Origin: Candidatus Bathyarchaeia archaeon
Lineage (GTDB): Archaea > Thermoproteota > Bathyarchaeia > 40CM-2-53-6
Direction of reading: 5' to 3'
Assembly: GCA_035935655.1 (NCBI GenBank)
Contig: DASYWW010000024.1
Location: 44,493-108,492 of the forward strand
Length of the DNA stretch: 64,000 bases
In this document: piece by piece, positions 17,829 through 26,806 of the stretch
Layout: every line of letters starts with the position of its first letter
Numbering within the stretch: the stretch's first letter is position 1
The notes under the pieces: model-generated
The model's database searches: none
Seen by the model: only the letters and a program-made list of their open reading frames with translations
What the model was told of the DNA's origin: nothing
Made by a program: the position numbers and the translations under genes

Positions 17829-17878
17829 GGGGCCAAAAAAAGTGCCAACTGTGGTGGCGGTTCCGGGCGGGCCCACCA
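17829..17878 (+). repeat. diverged third boundary repeat
   Basis: Starts GGGGCCAAAAAAAGT and ends TTCCGGGCGGGCCCACCA, matching both ends of the 56-base repeat with a different middle. On the reverse strand it can still be read as a degenerate polymerase N-terminus (GGP...FFGP) that soon hits a stop. It looks like a solo remnant of a third element. Confidence 0.5.
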
Positions 17879-17971
17879 GTTTAGCCTATTGGATTCTCCG
17901 GGGCATAGGACCCTACACTCGGCATGTCGAACATCGAAAGCCACACTTACTGCAGATCAGGATTTTCTCGA

Positions 17972-18825
17972 TCAGCCGGGGTCGCGTGAGCCGATGGGCA
18001 ACTCGTAGCCAGCGAAGGGAGGAGGTTGCATGCTCGTCGATGTTAGATACCCGTCAGTGTGAATGTAGAAAGGACTTAAAGGTAGCTTGGAGAGGTACCC
18101 CGCGAATTCCTCAGCGAATCCCTCGACCACATCCGTGTAGATGGTCTGGCGCCTGAGGAAGTTGTTGTCCGAATGCTGACTACCCACAAGTGAGACTGCG
18201 AGGAATTTTAGCATCGGTTTCTGTTTCGGAAATTGCCGAATCAACTCAAGGAACTTCTGCATGACCGACGTGAATGCGGGAGGATCCTCTTCGTCGTAAA
18301 GTCGCAGCTGCTTCGACGACGCACATGTCAGGTAGGCGGATTTGACGTCGACCATTGAGGCGTTTTCGTAACACCCAGGAACTGCTTCTCTGATTGGCCC
18401 TTTGACAATAAGGGAGTCTCCGGGGTTAGGATACTCAATGGGCAGATACCCATGTTCAATATACCAGGAATGCAGGATCGCTTTGTGCGTTCGGTCCAGG
18501 AAGGCGTTCTGAAGAGTGAGTGGACAGCAGTTTGTCAATGTGATCATCAGCTTCCATGCATCTCTTACATTGATCTCGTTCGCAAGGAAGCCCGCCATCT
18601 TGTTGTCTTCCGAGGCTCGGATCTCGTCGTATTTCTCTAGCTTTGACCACTCAACCGGGTATCCTTCCAGCTGGGCTAGATCTCTGAGGCTCTTTGACTC
18701 TGCCTTCAGGCCCCTTCGAAGTATCCGTCAGCAAAGTAGAACGGCGAACTCGTGGCGACATTTCTTGGGCCAAAAAAGTTCGCTTCCAGGGAATGGGGAA
18801 TCCGGGCGGGCCCACCATCTACCAT
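17972..18825 (-). pseudogene. decayed second copy of the family-B polymerase
   Basis: The N-terminal piece (ATG at 18823-18825 to a TGA near 18706) matches the first 35 codons of the copy at 13946-15700. It then jumps, out of frame, to the region following the exonuclease domain (ESKSLRDLAQLEGYP) and continues through motif A (MVDVKSAYLT), motif B-like KFLAVSLVG and motif C (YIHTDGYL). It ends about 155 residues early. About 480 bases including Exo I-II are missing, and the join lies near a CTGAAGG-like microhomology. Clearly non-functional. Confidence 0.82.
18762..18817 (+). repeat. 56-base boundary repeat, copy 2
   Basis: Perfect match to 15643-15698. Here the flanking DNA provides an ATG (18823-18825) two codons before the repeat, giving the decayed polymerase a normal start, in contrast to copy 1. 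Confidence 0.7.
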
Positions 18826-19004
18826 GAACCGATTCGACTTTCTTGGTATCGGGTAAATTCCCACGGAAGAGAGTATCCATAAGGGAAGGTCCAAGGGACG
18901 ATCTGAGCTTGGCCAGAGGCGTGTTCTGATTTCCGAACGGTTTGTTCTAAGGGCTGGAGCTAAATCGAAGACCTGTACTAGCCTAGAATAGGACAGCCGG
19001 CCAT

Positions 19005-19765
19005 ATGAATTGGAAGAGACCTCTGCCCTTATGGGTGTTCTTGATAGGAATACTCGTGACTGCCTCCGCGACCTCAGGGGCGTTCCTTCTGGCAGGCGTT
19101 CTTGCTCAAAGACCTGACTTCGTCATTTCCAGCTTTCCCCTATGTACCTTATGGGAGGATGGCATAATACAACCTTGATCTCAGTCCAGGCAATTAGGAA
19201 CTTCACTGGCATATTGACCGTTACGGTCACCTCACCTGCGGGGTTAAAGACAGCGCTTCAAGATTCACAAACGGGACGGGAAAAAGAGCAGATTCTACAG
19301 GGCAAGACAGGAAATCTAATCCTCGATGTCGCTGATTGGCGATCGGTTGGGTACTTTTCTATAGCAGTAACCGCATCTAGCGGTGCCATATCTCATACGC
19401 AGAGTCTTCTTGTGATTGATCAAAATGTTACAATAACCGCCATCGGCGGGTCCCATCTTTGGATCCCCAGAGGCTCGTACGGAAATGTAGAGCTCGACCT
19501 TTCAAGCGTGAATGGGTTCTCCGGCAACGTGGGTTTCGCTACATATGTGTATGGTGACTGTTGCACGGGCACGGCATCGGGCGGTCCCAGCAACGCGGCT
19601 GTAAACCCGAGTAGCATCATTCTAACTCCTCGTGGAATCGTAACAGCAACTCTAACGATTAATGTGGCTCAGTCTGACACTAGCTCTCATCTCTTCGTAA
19701 TTGTGTGGGCGGGTAATCGGCAATCGTGGTCTCTAAGACTGGACTTCCAAGCTACAGTAATATGA
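19005..19765 (+). pseudogene. secreted Ig-like-repeat protein, frameshifted
   Basis: An ATG at 19005 opens a signal peptide/anchor (PLPLWVFLIGILVTASATSG) that leads into a DFVISSFP start of an extracellular beta-rich domain. The frame then closes near 19176. The rest of the domain continues in another frame from about 19142 to 19765 (GILTVTVTSP, later GFSGNVGF). One base is missing near the CCCC run at 19137-19140; adding a C joins the two parts. The family is the Ser/Thr-rich NEAT/BACON-like repeats common on archaeal cell surfaces. It could be a real mutation or an assembly indel. Confidence 0.65.
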
Positions 19766-19841
19766 AGGCCCCAAACAATTCTCAAGAACGGATAAACCCT
19801 GCCAGTTCTACGGTAAATATGCTGTGAGTCCGGGACATCTG

Positions 19842-20291
19842 CTAGGCACCTTGTTGTCTATGCGAAGGGGGATCCGCCCGCTGTTTCTCAGGTGGAATTG
19901 GCTTCGGAAAAATGCATCTCAGAAATATCAGTGCAGGAACAGCTAGACTTACGACCAGCAACCAAGTAATCGTTTGATAGAGCTGTGCCTGCGTAGAGTA
20001 CATTATGCTAGCAGGACCGCCGAAACTTGCGAGGAAGGCGCTAGTGTACCAAACTGCAGATGCGAAGGGAATCCATGTTAAGGTGAGCGCACCAAGCACG
20101 AAACCCGCAATTATGAAAAGCCCGTCCAAGTTAGAGGACACTAGTCCTCTCCTGACCACTCCCAAGATCGTGGCCGCTGTTCCTACGAGAACAAGAATCG
20201 ACACGACCATTGTGACGTAGCCTCCTCCAAAAGGGACCACAAGAGCACGCGAGCTCGAGACAGTCTGGGAAATTGACGACAGGATTATCAA
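19842..20291 (-). CDS. four-pass membrane protein, 149 aa
   Basis: Four hydrophobic helices (about 24-42, 55-75, 80-97 and 108-128) and a Pro-rich basic cytoplasmic tail. No recognised motif. On the same strand as the next membrane gene upstream (20334-20813). Confidence 0.6.
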   Translation of the reverse strand: MIILSSISQTVSSSRALVVPFGGGYVTMVVSILVLVGTAATILGVVRRGLVSSNLDGLFIIAGFVLGALTLTWIPFASAVWYTSAFLASFGGPASIMYSTQAQLYQTITWLLVVSLAVPALIFLRCIFPKPIPPEKQRADPPSHRQQGA

Positions 20292-20333
20292 AGACTGAGA
20301 TAATATTCCGAGTGAAATAGGTCTCCAGTCTAG

Positions 20334-20813
20334 TTAGAGTTGCCTCGAAGGGAGCATTCGCTCACTAAGTAATCCACCTAACAATCCTGACACTATGCCG
20401 AAGAAGAACAAGAGAACTAAGAGCGCAGGAAGAAAGACTAGTTCCCAACCAGACCACTCTAAGAGAATTACTCCGCTGGCGAACTGTGCGATGAGAATGG
20501 CCCTGATCATGGCTGCATGATCCTTAAAGAGATAGCCCATTAGAGCCGCCAGACAGAGGACAAGCCACAAGGCAGAACCAGCCAAGGCTTGAACGTAGGC
20601 CCGCGGAATTTCGTCCGTGACACTGAACGCCCCCCGCTCGCAGCATAGGGAACCCACGCTCTGAAACGAGGTCTCCGAAGGAAAAATCCATAGAATCACT
20701 AACGCTTCAAAGATACCCCACATCAGACCACCAAAGAGAATGCGGGGGGTCCGGCCTATCATCTTGATCAAAGTCTTTACCGCTACAGAAAGAGCGATTC
20801 TCATAATAGGCAT
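20334..20813 (-). CDS. four-pass membrane protein, 159 aa
   Basis: Hydrophobic segments at about 26-45, 73-92, 100-118 and 125-150; a Cys-Cys pair lies in the first external loop. Ends in RMLPSRQL. Function unknown. Same orientation as 19842-20291, with 42 bases between, so probably one unit. Confidence 0.6.
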   Translation of the reverse strand: MPIMRIALSVAVKTLIKMIGRTPRILFGGLMWGIFEALVILWIFPSETSFQSVGSLCCERGAFSVTDEIPRAYVQALAGSALWLVLCLAALMGYLFKDHAAMIRAILIAQFASGVILLEWSGWELVFLPALLVLLFFFGIVSGLLGGLLSERMLPSRQL

Positions 20814-20920
20814 ATCCAGTAGGAATGAGTTACCAACTTGAAGGAGAACAGATTCGGAACCCTCGGGACCCCGTGAAGAGTCTCGAATGATGAGCGGAGG
20901 TCAGTTTGGTATGACCAGTT

Positions 20921-21083
20921 CCACCGTGAATTTCACGTGAGTCCGGGCGCGCCGAGCACTTAAGCAGTCGTGGGGTTTCAGACTGGACATTCAGGTACCA
21001 TAACATGAATCTTCGGATCTTCCTAGTGAAAACAGAAATTCTGTGCACCTCCACCGCGAGTTTGCCATGAGTCCGCGCAAGCC
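20921..21083 (+). repeat. diverged direct repeat pair in a gene-free stretch
   Basis: Two 33-base blocks, 20921-20953 and 21051-21083, share the frame CCACCG.GA.TTT...TGAGTCCG.GC..GCC at roughly 75% identity, 130 bases apart. The stretch 20814-21281 holds no supported gene. Role unknown; they could be remnants of a repeated gene upstream region. Confidence 0.3.
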
Positions 21084-21281
21084 AATCGCTCGACGATTTT
21101 CGATTGATCCTCTATCCATCCGCCTGTAGCTCTCGAACATGTGGACTCTCTGCTTTGGCTAGCTGTTAAGAGACCTGAGCCGTAGCATCTTGTAGACTCT
21201 TTTCCTCGATTCTAGCCTTTCTGCAACGCTGGTTCCAGCAGACCCAAATTAACAAAACGCGAGTATAGTTCGATTGAGCAG

Positions 21282-22438
21282 TTGAGGCCGCTTAGGTTCA
21301 CACCGCTCTTCCTAGTTTTCGTAGGAATACTGGTCTCGCTGGCTTGTTTGCCACCGGCCAATGCTCACCTGACTTTAGCATATCTGCTAATCCCTCCTCG
21401 GAATCTGGACCGTCGCTTAGCTCTACGGTGACAATTACGAGTCTGGGGGGCTTTTCGGGCAGTATAAACGTCTCAATCACAGTCTCTCCCACAGGACCCA
21501 GTATTTCGCTGACCACCGTTGTCGAAAGCAGGAGTGTGTTCCTAAGTGTCAACTCTGGTGGATCTGCCTCTACACCGCTCTTTGCCTCTTCAAATTTCTC
21601 GGGTAATTTCACGATAACCGTGACTGCAACAAGCGGTTCTCTATCCCACTCGATTCCAGTAATCTTTCAAGCGCATCCCTTTCCCGCGGATTTCAGCGTC
21701 GACTGCTGCTTCCCTCAAGGCAATGGGTACATGGGAGGCGTAGCAGCTGGTGAAAACTACACCACCTGGGGCTGGGTAACAAGCATCAACCACTTCACAG
21801 GCAGAGTAAACCTGACAGCAACTATCAACCTCAACGCTCCTGTAGCAGTTAACCCGTCTACGGCAACAATTCCCGATGCCGGGACGGCTTTGCCTAACAT
21901 TTCACTCCGAGTTCCCGCTAGCACTCAACCCGGAAACTATTCGGGGACCATAACGGCCACGAACGGCTCGATAACCCACACTGAACCGATGACCCTAACA
22001 GTATACCCTCCCTATGATACATGCCCTAGATGCATTCCAAGCAGCTGGTCTTCCATGACGCTCCTCTCGGGTCTAGTTCTCTTCGCCTCAACAGTCACAG
22101 GAGCCGTCTTTCCAAGAATAAGCAAGAATCCGATGCTACGCTGGACTGTCAAGAACATCGCTCTTGTCACGAGCCTTGCCGCCATCGGAGTCATCGTCAC
22201 ATTTGCAACTGGCCTCATACTGGTCCAGCAGGGTTGGTTTGGACTCACCTGCATCGAATACTGGGACTATGGACGACCCTTCGCATGGCGAGAAATAGCC
22301 GGTTGCGGACGTCTGTCACTGGCGGTCAACTGGTACTTGTTCACCTTCGACGTTCTATTCTATATGGAGGTGGGCTACGGGATTGTTTTTGCCTACAGGG
22401 AGAGTCGACGAGCCTTGAGATCGACAAGAAATCTCTAA
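21282..22438 (+). pseudogene. secreted Ig-like-repeat membrane protein, frameshifted
   Basis: A TTG at 21282 opens a signal peptide (RFTPLFLVFVGILVSLAC). The ectodomain (SPDFSISANPSS and a second repeat, PADFSVDCCFPQG) is in a different frame that runs to 22438 and ends in two to three transmembrane helices (about residues 232-255, 265-290 and 330-350 of that frame). A single missing base between about 21330 and 21365 separates the two parts. The family is the same as 19005-19765. Either a true pseudogene or an assembly indel; the downstream frame alone (from TTG 21344) lacks a signal peptide. Confidence 0.65.
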
Positions 22439-22465
22439 AGGTTCGTATCCTCCGATCCGGGCGTC

Positions 22466-23295
22466 ATGAAGTACGGAGTCGTTTTCCCTAGCGGTGACCC
22501 AAGAAGGGCCGCGGATTTCGCCCATACTGCCGAGGAGGCTGGTGGGATGGGTTCTTTGTCTGGGAGCCTATCTGGGGCTTCGACGCCTGGGTGATGCTGG
22601 CCGCCGCGGCCACGCAGACGGAACGGATACGGCTAGGAACAATGATTACTCCGATATCGAGAATGCGTCCTTGGGAACTTGCCGGTAAATCCGTTGCCCT
22701 CGACCATCTGTCGAAAGGAAGAACGATAATCTCTGTCGGCCTTGGGTCGGTGGATAACGGGTTTGAAGCATTCGGTGAGGAGACAGACAGGAAGACCAGA
22801 GCGGAGTTGCTAGACGAGGGCTTAGAGATTCTGGCCGGACTCTGGCATGGACAGCCATTCAGCTTCAAAGGAAAACACTATACGGTAAAGGAGACAAAAT
22901 TCTACCCACCACCGCCTCCGATCCAAGAACCACGAATACCAATCTGGGTCGTTGGTGCATGGCAGAAGCCAAAGTCGATGCACCGCGCGCTACGATACGA
23001 CGGGATTATACCGACCATCGCGGACCCAAACAATGGTATGCGCAATCCAGAGGCCGAGGAGATTCCCATGATCAAGAAGTACGTTGATGCTAAGAGATCT
23101 TCGAAGAAGAATTTCGAGATTGTCGTGGAGGGTCGAAATCTACCAGATGATGAAGCGAAAGCCCGTGAAAGCGTCCGCTCTTGGGCAGAGGCCGGCGCGA
23201 CCTGGTACATTGCAACCAAGTGGTCCGCGATGGATGACCCCAAATTGATGGACAAATTTCTGAGCACGATAAAGAAGGGACCGCCGAGGTCCTAG
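22466..23295 (+). pseudogene. LLM-class (F420/FMN) oxidoreductase, frameshifted near the start
   Basis: Luciferase-like monooxygenase fold: the long frame has TQTERIRLGTMITPISRMRPWELA and IPIWVVGAWQKPKSMHRALRYDGIIP. The N-terminus lies in another frame from the ATG at 22466 (KYGVVFPSGDPRRAADFAHTAEEAG). Adding one base near 22545 restores EEAGWDGFFVWEPIWGFDAWVMLAAAA. The whole enzyme would be about 277 aa, short but possible for the family. These enzymes use F420H2 or FMNH2. The ATG at 22591 is internal and unlikely to be a true start. Confidence 0.75.
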
Positions 23296-23317
23296 AGATT
23301 CCCTCATCTCGAGAGAA

Positions 23318-24034
23318 GTGATTGCAACGGACAACACGTTGCTGAAAACAGGGTTTTCCAGCCTTTCGACCGCCCTTATCGCTGACGCTTGTCTCCGCCT
23401 AAAAGTCCCGCTACGAGTTGCCGCGTCTGGCATACGTCCTCTGGTGCCGGGCATGCGTCTCGCAGGTCGTGTGCTTCCCGCTCGTCATCGAGGAAGTGTC
23501 GACGTTTTCTTAGAGGCAATGAAGAAGGCTGCGAGTGGAGATGTGTTGGTAGTCGATAACGAGGGCAGAAGCGACGAGGGTTGCGTCGGCGACCTTACCG
23601 CAATGGAGGCGAGAGCTTTCGGCTTAGCGGGGTTGGTGTTGCGGGGCTTCCATCGCGACACTATTGAGCTTGTCCGGCTGGGTCTTCCTGTCTTCAGTTA
23701 CGGATCATGTCCGGCCGGTCCTCGACGACTCGATCAACGGGGGCCACTCGATCTCTCTTCAACGCAATGGGACGGTTTCACCGTCGATGATAGGGACTCT
23801 GTCTTTGCCGATGATGACGGTGTCGTTTTTGTAGCTTGGAACAGGACCGAAGATGTCTTCAAAGTAGCCAAGTCAATATCGAGCGTCGAACGGCAGCAGG
23901 CAGAAATAATCCAAGCTGGAAAGAAGCTTTCCGAACAGCTTGATTTCGACCGGTACTTGGCAAAACGCAAATCAGACCCATCTTACACCTTCCGCAAACA
24001 CCTGAGGGAAAGAGGGGGAGCCATAGAGGAATAG
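23318..24034 (+). CDS. RraA/HMG-aldolase family protein
   Basis: 238 aa with the RraA fold signature: LSTALIADACLRL, GDVLVVDNEG, GDLTAMEARAFGLAGLVLRGFHRD and GLPVFSYG. Members include 4-hydroxy-4-methyl-2-oxoglutarate/oxaloacetate aldolases and RNase E inhibitors; with no RNase E here, a metal-dependent aldolase or decarboxylase is likelier. The conserved Gly-Asp-x20-Arg-Asp metal/substrate motif is matched by GDLTAMEARAFGLAG...RGFHRD. Start GTG at 23318. Confidence 0.8.
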   Translation: MIATDNTLLKTGFSSLSTALIADACLRLKVPLRVAASGIRPLVPGMRLAGRVLPARHRGSVDVFLEAMKKAASGDVLVVDNEGRSDEGCVGDLTAMEARAFGLAGLVLRGFHRDTIELVRLGLPVFSYGSCPAGPRRLDQRGPLDLSSTQWDGFTVDDRDSVFADDDGVVFVAWNRTEDVFKVAKSISSVERQQAEIIQAGKKLSEQLDFDRYLAKRKSDPSYTFRKHLRERGGAIEE

Positions 24035-24234
24035 ACGAAAATTGAGCTGTGTTGCATCTCAAACAGGCGTGGTGGACCTGTCGAAGCCTTTCCAGTGAGC
24101 AAGACTCATCGGGGACAGGCTACTGTACATCGTAACAGTCTCAATGTTCAAGAAAGAAGGGTTCAAGATCGTCGGACCCTTCGGAACGGGTCGAACGTCG
24201 ACCGTCGTTATGCGAAGAACCATCTAATTGGGGA

Positions 24235-25149
24235 TTATTTCGGTCTTCTTGATCTCCTGATCTGAGATTGTTGCCCCTTTGACCTCATTATCTTAGCTAC
24301 ACGCGCGACCAGCTGAGCGTCGTCAAGTCTTTTGCACATGGTCGGAAATGTCCGGCCAGGTCCCTTCCAGCGTATTTCTTCAGCAGAGGATATTTTCGGT
24401 TCCTTTGTTCGAAGAGTTGCGAGGTCGCGAAATAGAAGTGCGAGTTTGAAATTGGTTTCTAGCACCTCTGCGAGGCGAGTAGTGGATCGTGGCTGTACCT
24501 TCCAGCTTTCTGCCTTCGAGGGAATAGCTTCTAGATGCTTGTAGACTCTAAGGACAGAGGATGCTGATTTCTCTCCCCAGCCTTGCAGACCAGGGTAGCC
24601 ATCCGCGGTGTCGCCAACCAAGGCGAGATAATCAGGAATGGACGTGGGCGGGACCCCGAACTTTTCCATTACGCCTGCCTCGTTTCGCACACTTCGTGCA
24701 CGGCGATCAAGCTGGACGACGCGGTCATCCCGAACACATTGGGCCAAGTCTTTGTCCGGGGTACAAATGTAGATTCGGGCGACTTTCGCAAACTTGCTGA
24801 GAGAAGCGGCGGCTCCTGCGAGAGCATCATCAGCCTCCAACTCAATCATAGGCCAAACGACAACTCCCATTGCCTGCAAAGCCTCTTCGAGCAACGGGAA
24901 CTGCGATAGGAGTCGTGGATCAACACCTTCGCCCGTTTTGTACCCTGGCCAGAGGTTGTTCCGGAAGGATTCAATAACATGATCTGTTGCGACGCCGACG
25001 TGAGTGATTCCTGATTCCAGCATACCGGCTACGCTGTTGAGTACGCCACGGGTCGCGGCAACCTCCTCGCCTCTTTCGTTGGCATGGGTGGGCATTGCGT
25101 AGAAGTGACGGAACAGTTCGTAGGTGCCGTCCACGAGGTAGATATCCAC
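24235..25149 (-). CDS. 5'-3' exonuclease (bacterial PolI-N-terminal-like, FEN superfamily)
   Basis: 304 aa resembling stand-alone bacterial 5' nucleases rather than archaeal Fen1: YLVDGTYELFRHFYA, ATRGVLNSV, ELEADDALAGAAA and YICTPDKDLAQCV supply the metal-binding acids, followed by an H3TH region (YLALVGDTADGYPGLQGWGEKSA). The C-terminus is basic. Acts on DNA 5' flaps or RNA primers. The archaeal counterpart would have the PCNA-binding tail, which is not seen. Confidence 0.85.
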   Translation of the reverse strand: MDIYLVDGTYELFRHFYAMPTHANERGEEVAATRGVLNSVAGMLESGITHVGVATDHVIESFRNNLWPGYKTGEGVDPRLLSQFPLLEEALQAMGVVVWPMIELEADDALAGAAASLSKFAKVARIYICTPDKDLAQCVRDDRVVQLDRRARSVRNEAGVMEKFGVPPTSIPDYLALVGDTADGYPGLQGWGEKSASSVLRVYKHLEAIPSKAESWKVQPRSTTRLAEVLETNFKLALLFRDLATLRTKEPKISSAEEIRWKGPGRTFPTMCKRLDDAQLVARVAKIMRSKGQQSQIRRSRRPK

Positions 25150-25237
25150 GCTAGAACAGCGTTCGTCTAACTAAATGAAACAGATGAACCCTTTTGATCG
25201 GCAGGGTCGCATTGACTTCGATCGGATGCGAAATCGG

Positions 25238-25610
25238 TTACTTCTTCTGTTGAATTTCCTTCATTCGGAACTCGACTATTTTCTCCACTAGATCATATGG
25301 GACGGGCTTGTCCAGCGGAAACTTCAGAGAGCCTTTTCTCTCCAGCATAGGACGACAGTTCTTTTCTGAAGGCCTCGTTTCCTTCGGGTATGGAGTAGAA
25401 TCCGATATGATTTTTCCAAGCGCTGAAGTACACCAATCTCTGCCCGTTCACTTTGAACGTCGGCATGTCATAACTAATTGATTCCACCGCTCCATGCGCC
25501 GCCCCCTGCACTGTAGACCTCAGCTTTTTCAAAACACTCTGGACATTTTCCGGGAAAGACTCGATGTATTCATCTATTGTTTCAAACTTCTTACTAGGTA
25601 CCATTCTCAC
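25238..25610 (-). pseudogene. DUF1801/YdhG-like protein, frameshifted
   Basis: The first 87 residues (ETIDEYIESFPENVQSVLKKLR, ISYDMPTFKVNGQRLVYFSAWKNHIGFYS) are a DUF1801 domain. After YAGEK the frame runs to a false end, while the next frame reads SLKFPLDKPVPYDLVEKIVEFR, the expected C-terminus, to a TAA at 25238-25240. One extra A in the A-run (T-run at 25334-25337 on the forward strand) explains it. The family has a frataxin-like fold; its function is poorly known. Confidence 0.75.
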
Positions 25611-25633
25611 TCAGTGGTCGGGTTTTCCCGATC

Positions 25634-25924
25634 CTATTTCTTGTAGTCTTCATATCCCGTGCTATAAGCCCATTTCCTGGACTGCGTGCTAAGTTCCGGA
25701 ACATTAGCACGCACTCGCAGATACAGTACGATGAAGTTTGCGTGCACATGCCCCAATCCAATCTCTTTGGATTTGAGCCATGCGAGAATCTTGGAATGCT
25801 TTGACACAACCTTGCCGCGTTTGACGAAACCTTTCTTGATTGCGAGCTTTCAGAAGTCTTCTGGGGTCTTGTCAATCTTGATCTGAATGTTGTCCATATA
25901 TCCCTTGAATGTCGGTCTAGCCAT
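25634..25924 (-). pseudogene. DUF4287-like protein with in-frame TGA
   Basis: ATG at 25924 begins ARPTFKGYMDNIQIKIDKTPEDF, then TGA where relatives have Arg. It continues in the same frame as KLAIKKGFVKRGKVV...ILAWLKSKEIGLGHVHANFIVLYL to a TAG at 25634-25636. The break is most easily a CGA-to-TGA change. Adjacent to the DUF1801-like gene (14 bases apart, same strand), with which this family commonly pairs. Confidence 0.65.
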
Positions 25925-25936
25925 GGTGACTGTGAC

Positions 25937-26209
25937 TTGAGGGGAATACCACACACAATAAAAGTTGAGAGGAAGGGAAATGAGCTGATTGTTCATATTG
26001 CCCTGACTGAAAGACGGAATTGGGACCATACCGGTGTTATTCTGGCATCAGAGGGTTGGCAAGATATAGGATATGGATTGAAGATGCAGTTGACAATTGC
26101 CTCAACAAACGTAGTCCTCCCGAAGGAGAGGATTAAGTTGATTCAGAAACCGGGAATTCTCAATCGTCTACGCGGAAGGAAGATACCGATGTTGGAGGAT
26201 AAGTCTTGA
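25937..26209 (+). CDS. hypothetical protein, 90 aa
   Basis: TTG start 12 bases from the divergent DUF4287-like gene. Beta-rich N-terminus (TIKVERKGNELIVHIALTERR) and a basic C-terminus. Not recognised. Ends 3 bases before the end of the convergent SRPBCC gene. Confidence 0.4.
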   Translation: MRGIPHTIKVERKGNELIVHIALTERRNWDHTGVILASEGWQDIGYGLKMQLTIASTNVVLPKERIKLIQKPGILNRLRGRKIPMLEDKS

Positions 26210-26212
26210 TTG

Positions 26213-26701
26213 CTAGTACGATCCCTTTCGCAGATTGATCCCGTATTCTAAGTAAGCTTTCAGACAGTCAGTCATCTGTGTCCAGCCCTGACAGTTTCCG
26301 TATGAGCCTTGCAGACCCTCCGTTGAAGAGCGCCATTTGCCCTCAACAATCTTCACGAGCGTCTCGTTTGCGTTCAGAGGCTCGAAACTCATCTCGACCA
26401 CAGTATCGTATCCGCCTGATTGTGGTACTGATCCCGTTTTCGGATCGTACACCCCTTCGCTCGCACCCCAGGAGAACTCAATTAGTTTGTTCTTCACGAC
26501 CTTCTTCACTTTAACCGGGACCGTCTCGACTTTCGCTCCCATATCGTTGAATTTCCACATCACCGTCTTGCCTTCATCCAACGGTCCACTGGATCCGCCC
26601 GATGTGAAGTAGGTGCTAAGCTTCCTCGGATTGTAGACCGCATCAAATACCTCGCTGACAGGTTTCTGAATTTTCGTCTGAACAGTGAATCTTAAGTCCA
26701 T
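26213..26701 (-). CDS. SRPBCC/AHSA1-family protein
   Basis: 162 aa START-like helix-grip domain of the Aha1 type: VQTKIQKPVSEVFDAVYNPRKLSTYFTSG at the start and LLxxxGNCQGWTQMTDCLKAYLEYG-like C-terminal helix. Such proteins bind small hydrophobic ligands. It is divergent from an ArsR regulator with a 105-base spacer holding an inverted repeat, a common SRPBCC/ArsR pairing, so it is probably controlled by that regulator. Confidence 0.82.
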   Translation of the reverse strand: MDLRFTVQTKIQKPVSEVFDAVYNPRKLSTYFTSGGSSGPLDEGKTVMWKFNDMGAKVETVPVKVKKVVKNKLIEFSWGASEGVYDPKTGSVPQSGGYDTVVEMSFEPLNANETLVKIVEGKWRSSTEGLQGSYGNCQGWTQMTDCLKAYLEYGINLRKGSY

Positions 26702-26731
26702 ATTCGCGTTCTCCGACGCCGACGACTATAT

Positions 26732-26747
26732 GTTATATATTTATAAC
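26732..26747. promoter_or_regulatory. inverted-repeat operator/promoter between SRPBCC and ArsR
   Basis: GTTATA-TATT-TATAAC, a perfect 6-base inverted repeat in an AT-rich core. It is 31 bases from the SRPBCC start and 60 from the regulator start; its TATA content means regulator binding would block the promoter for 26213-26701. Confidence 0.55.
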
Positions 26748-26806
26748 ACTTTCCTAAGCACTCAACTGTTGGGCTAGAATATCGATCCGAGCAAGAATCT
26801 CCAAAG

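Noticed and set aside
21282..21431. Programmed -1 frameshifting in the surface protein genes
   Set aside because: No X-XXY-YYZ slippery site in the overlap of either gene; indel is simpler.
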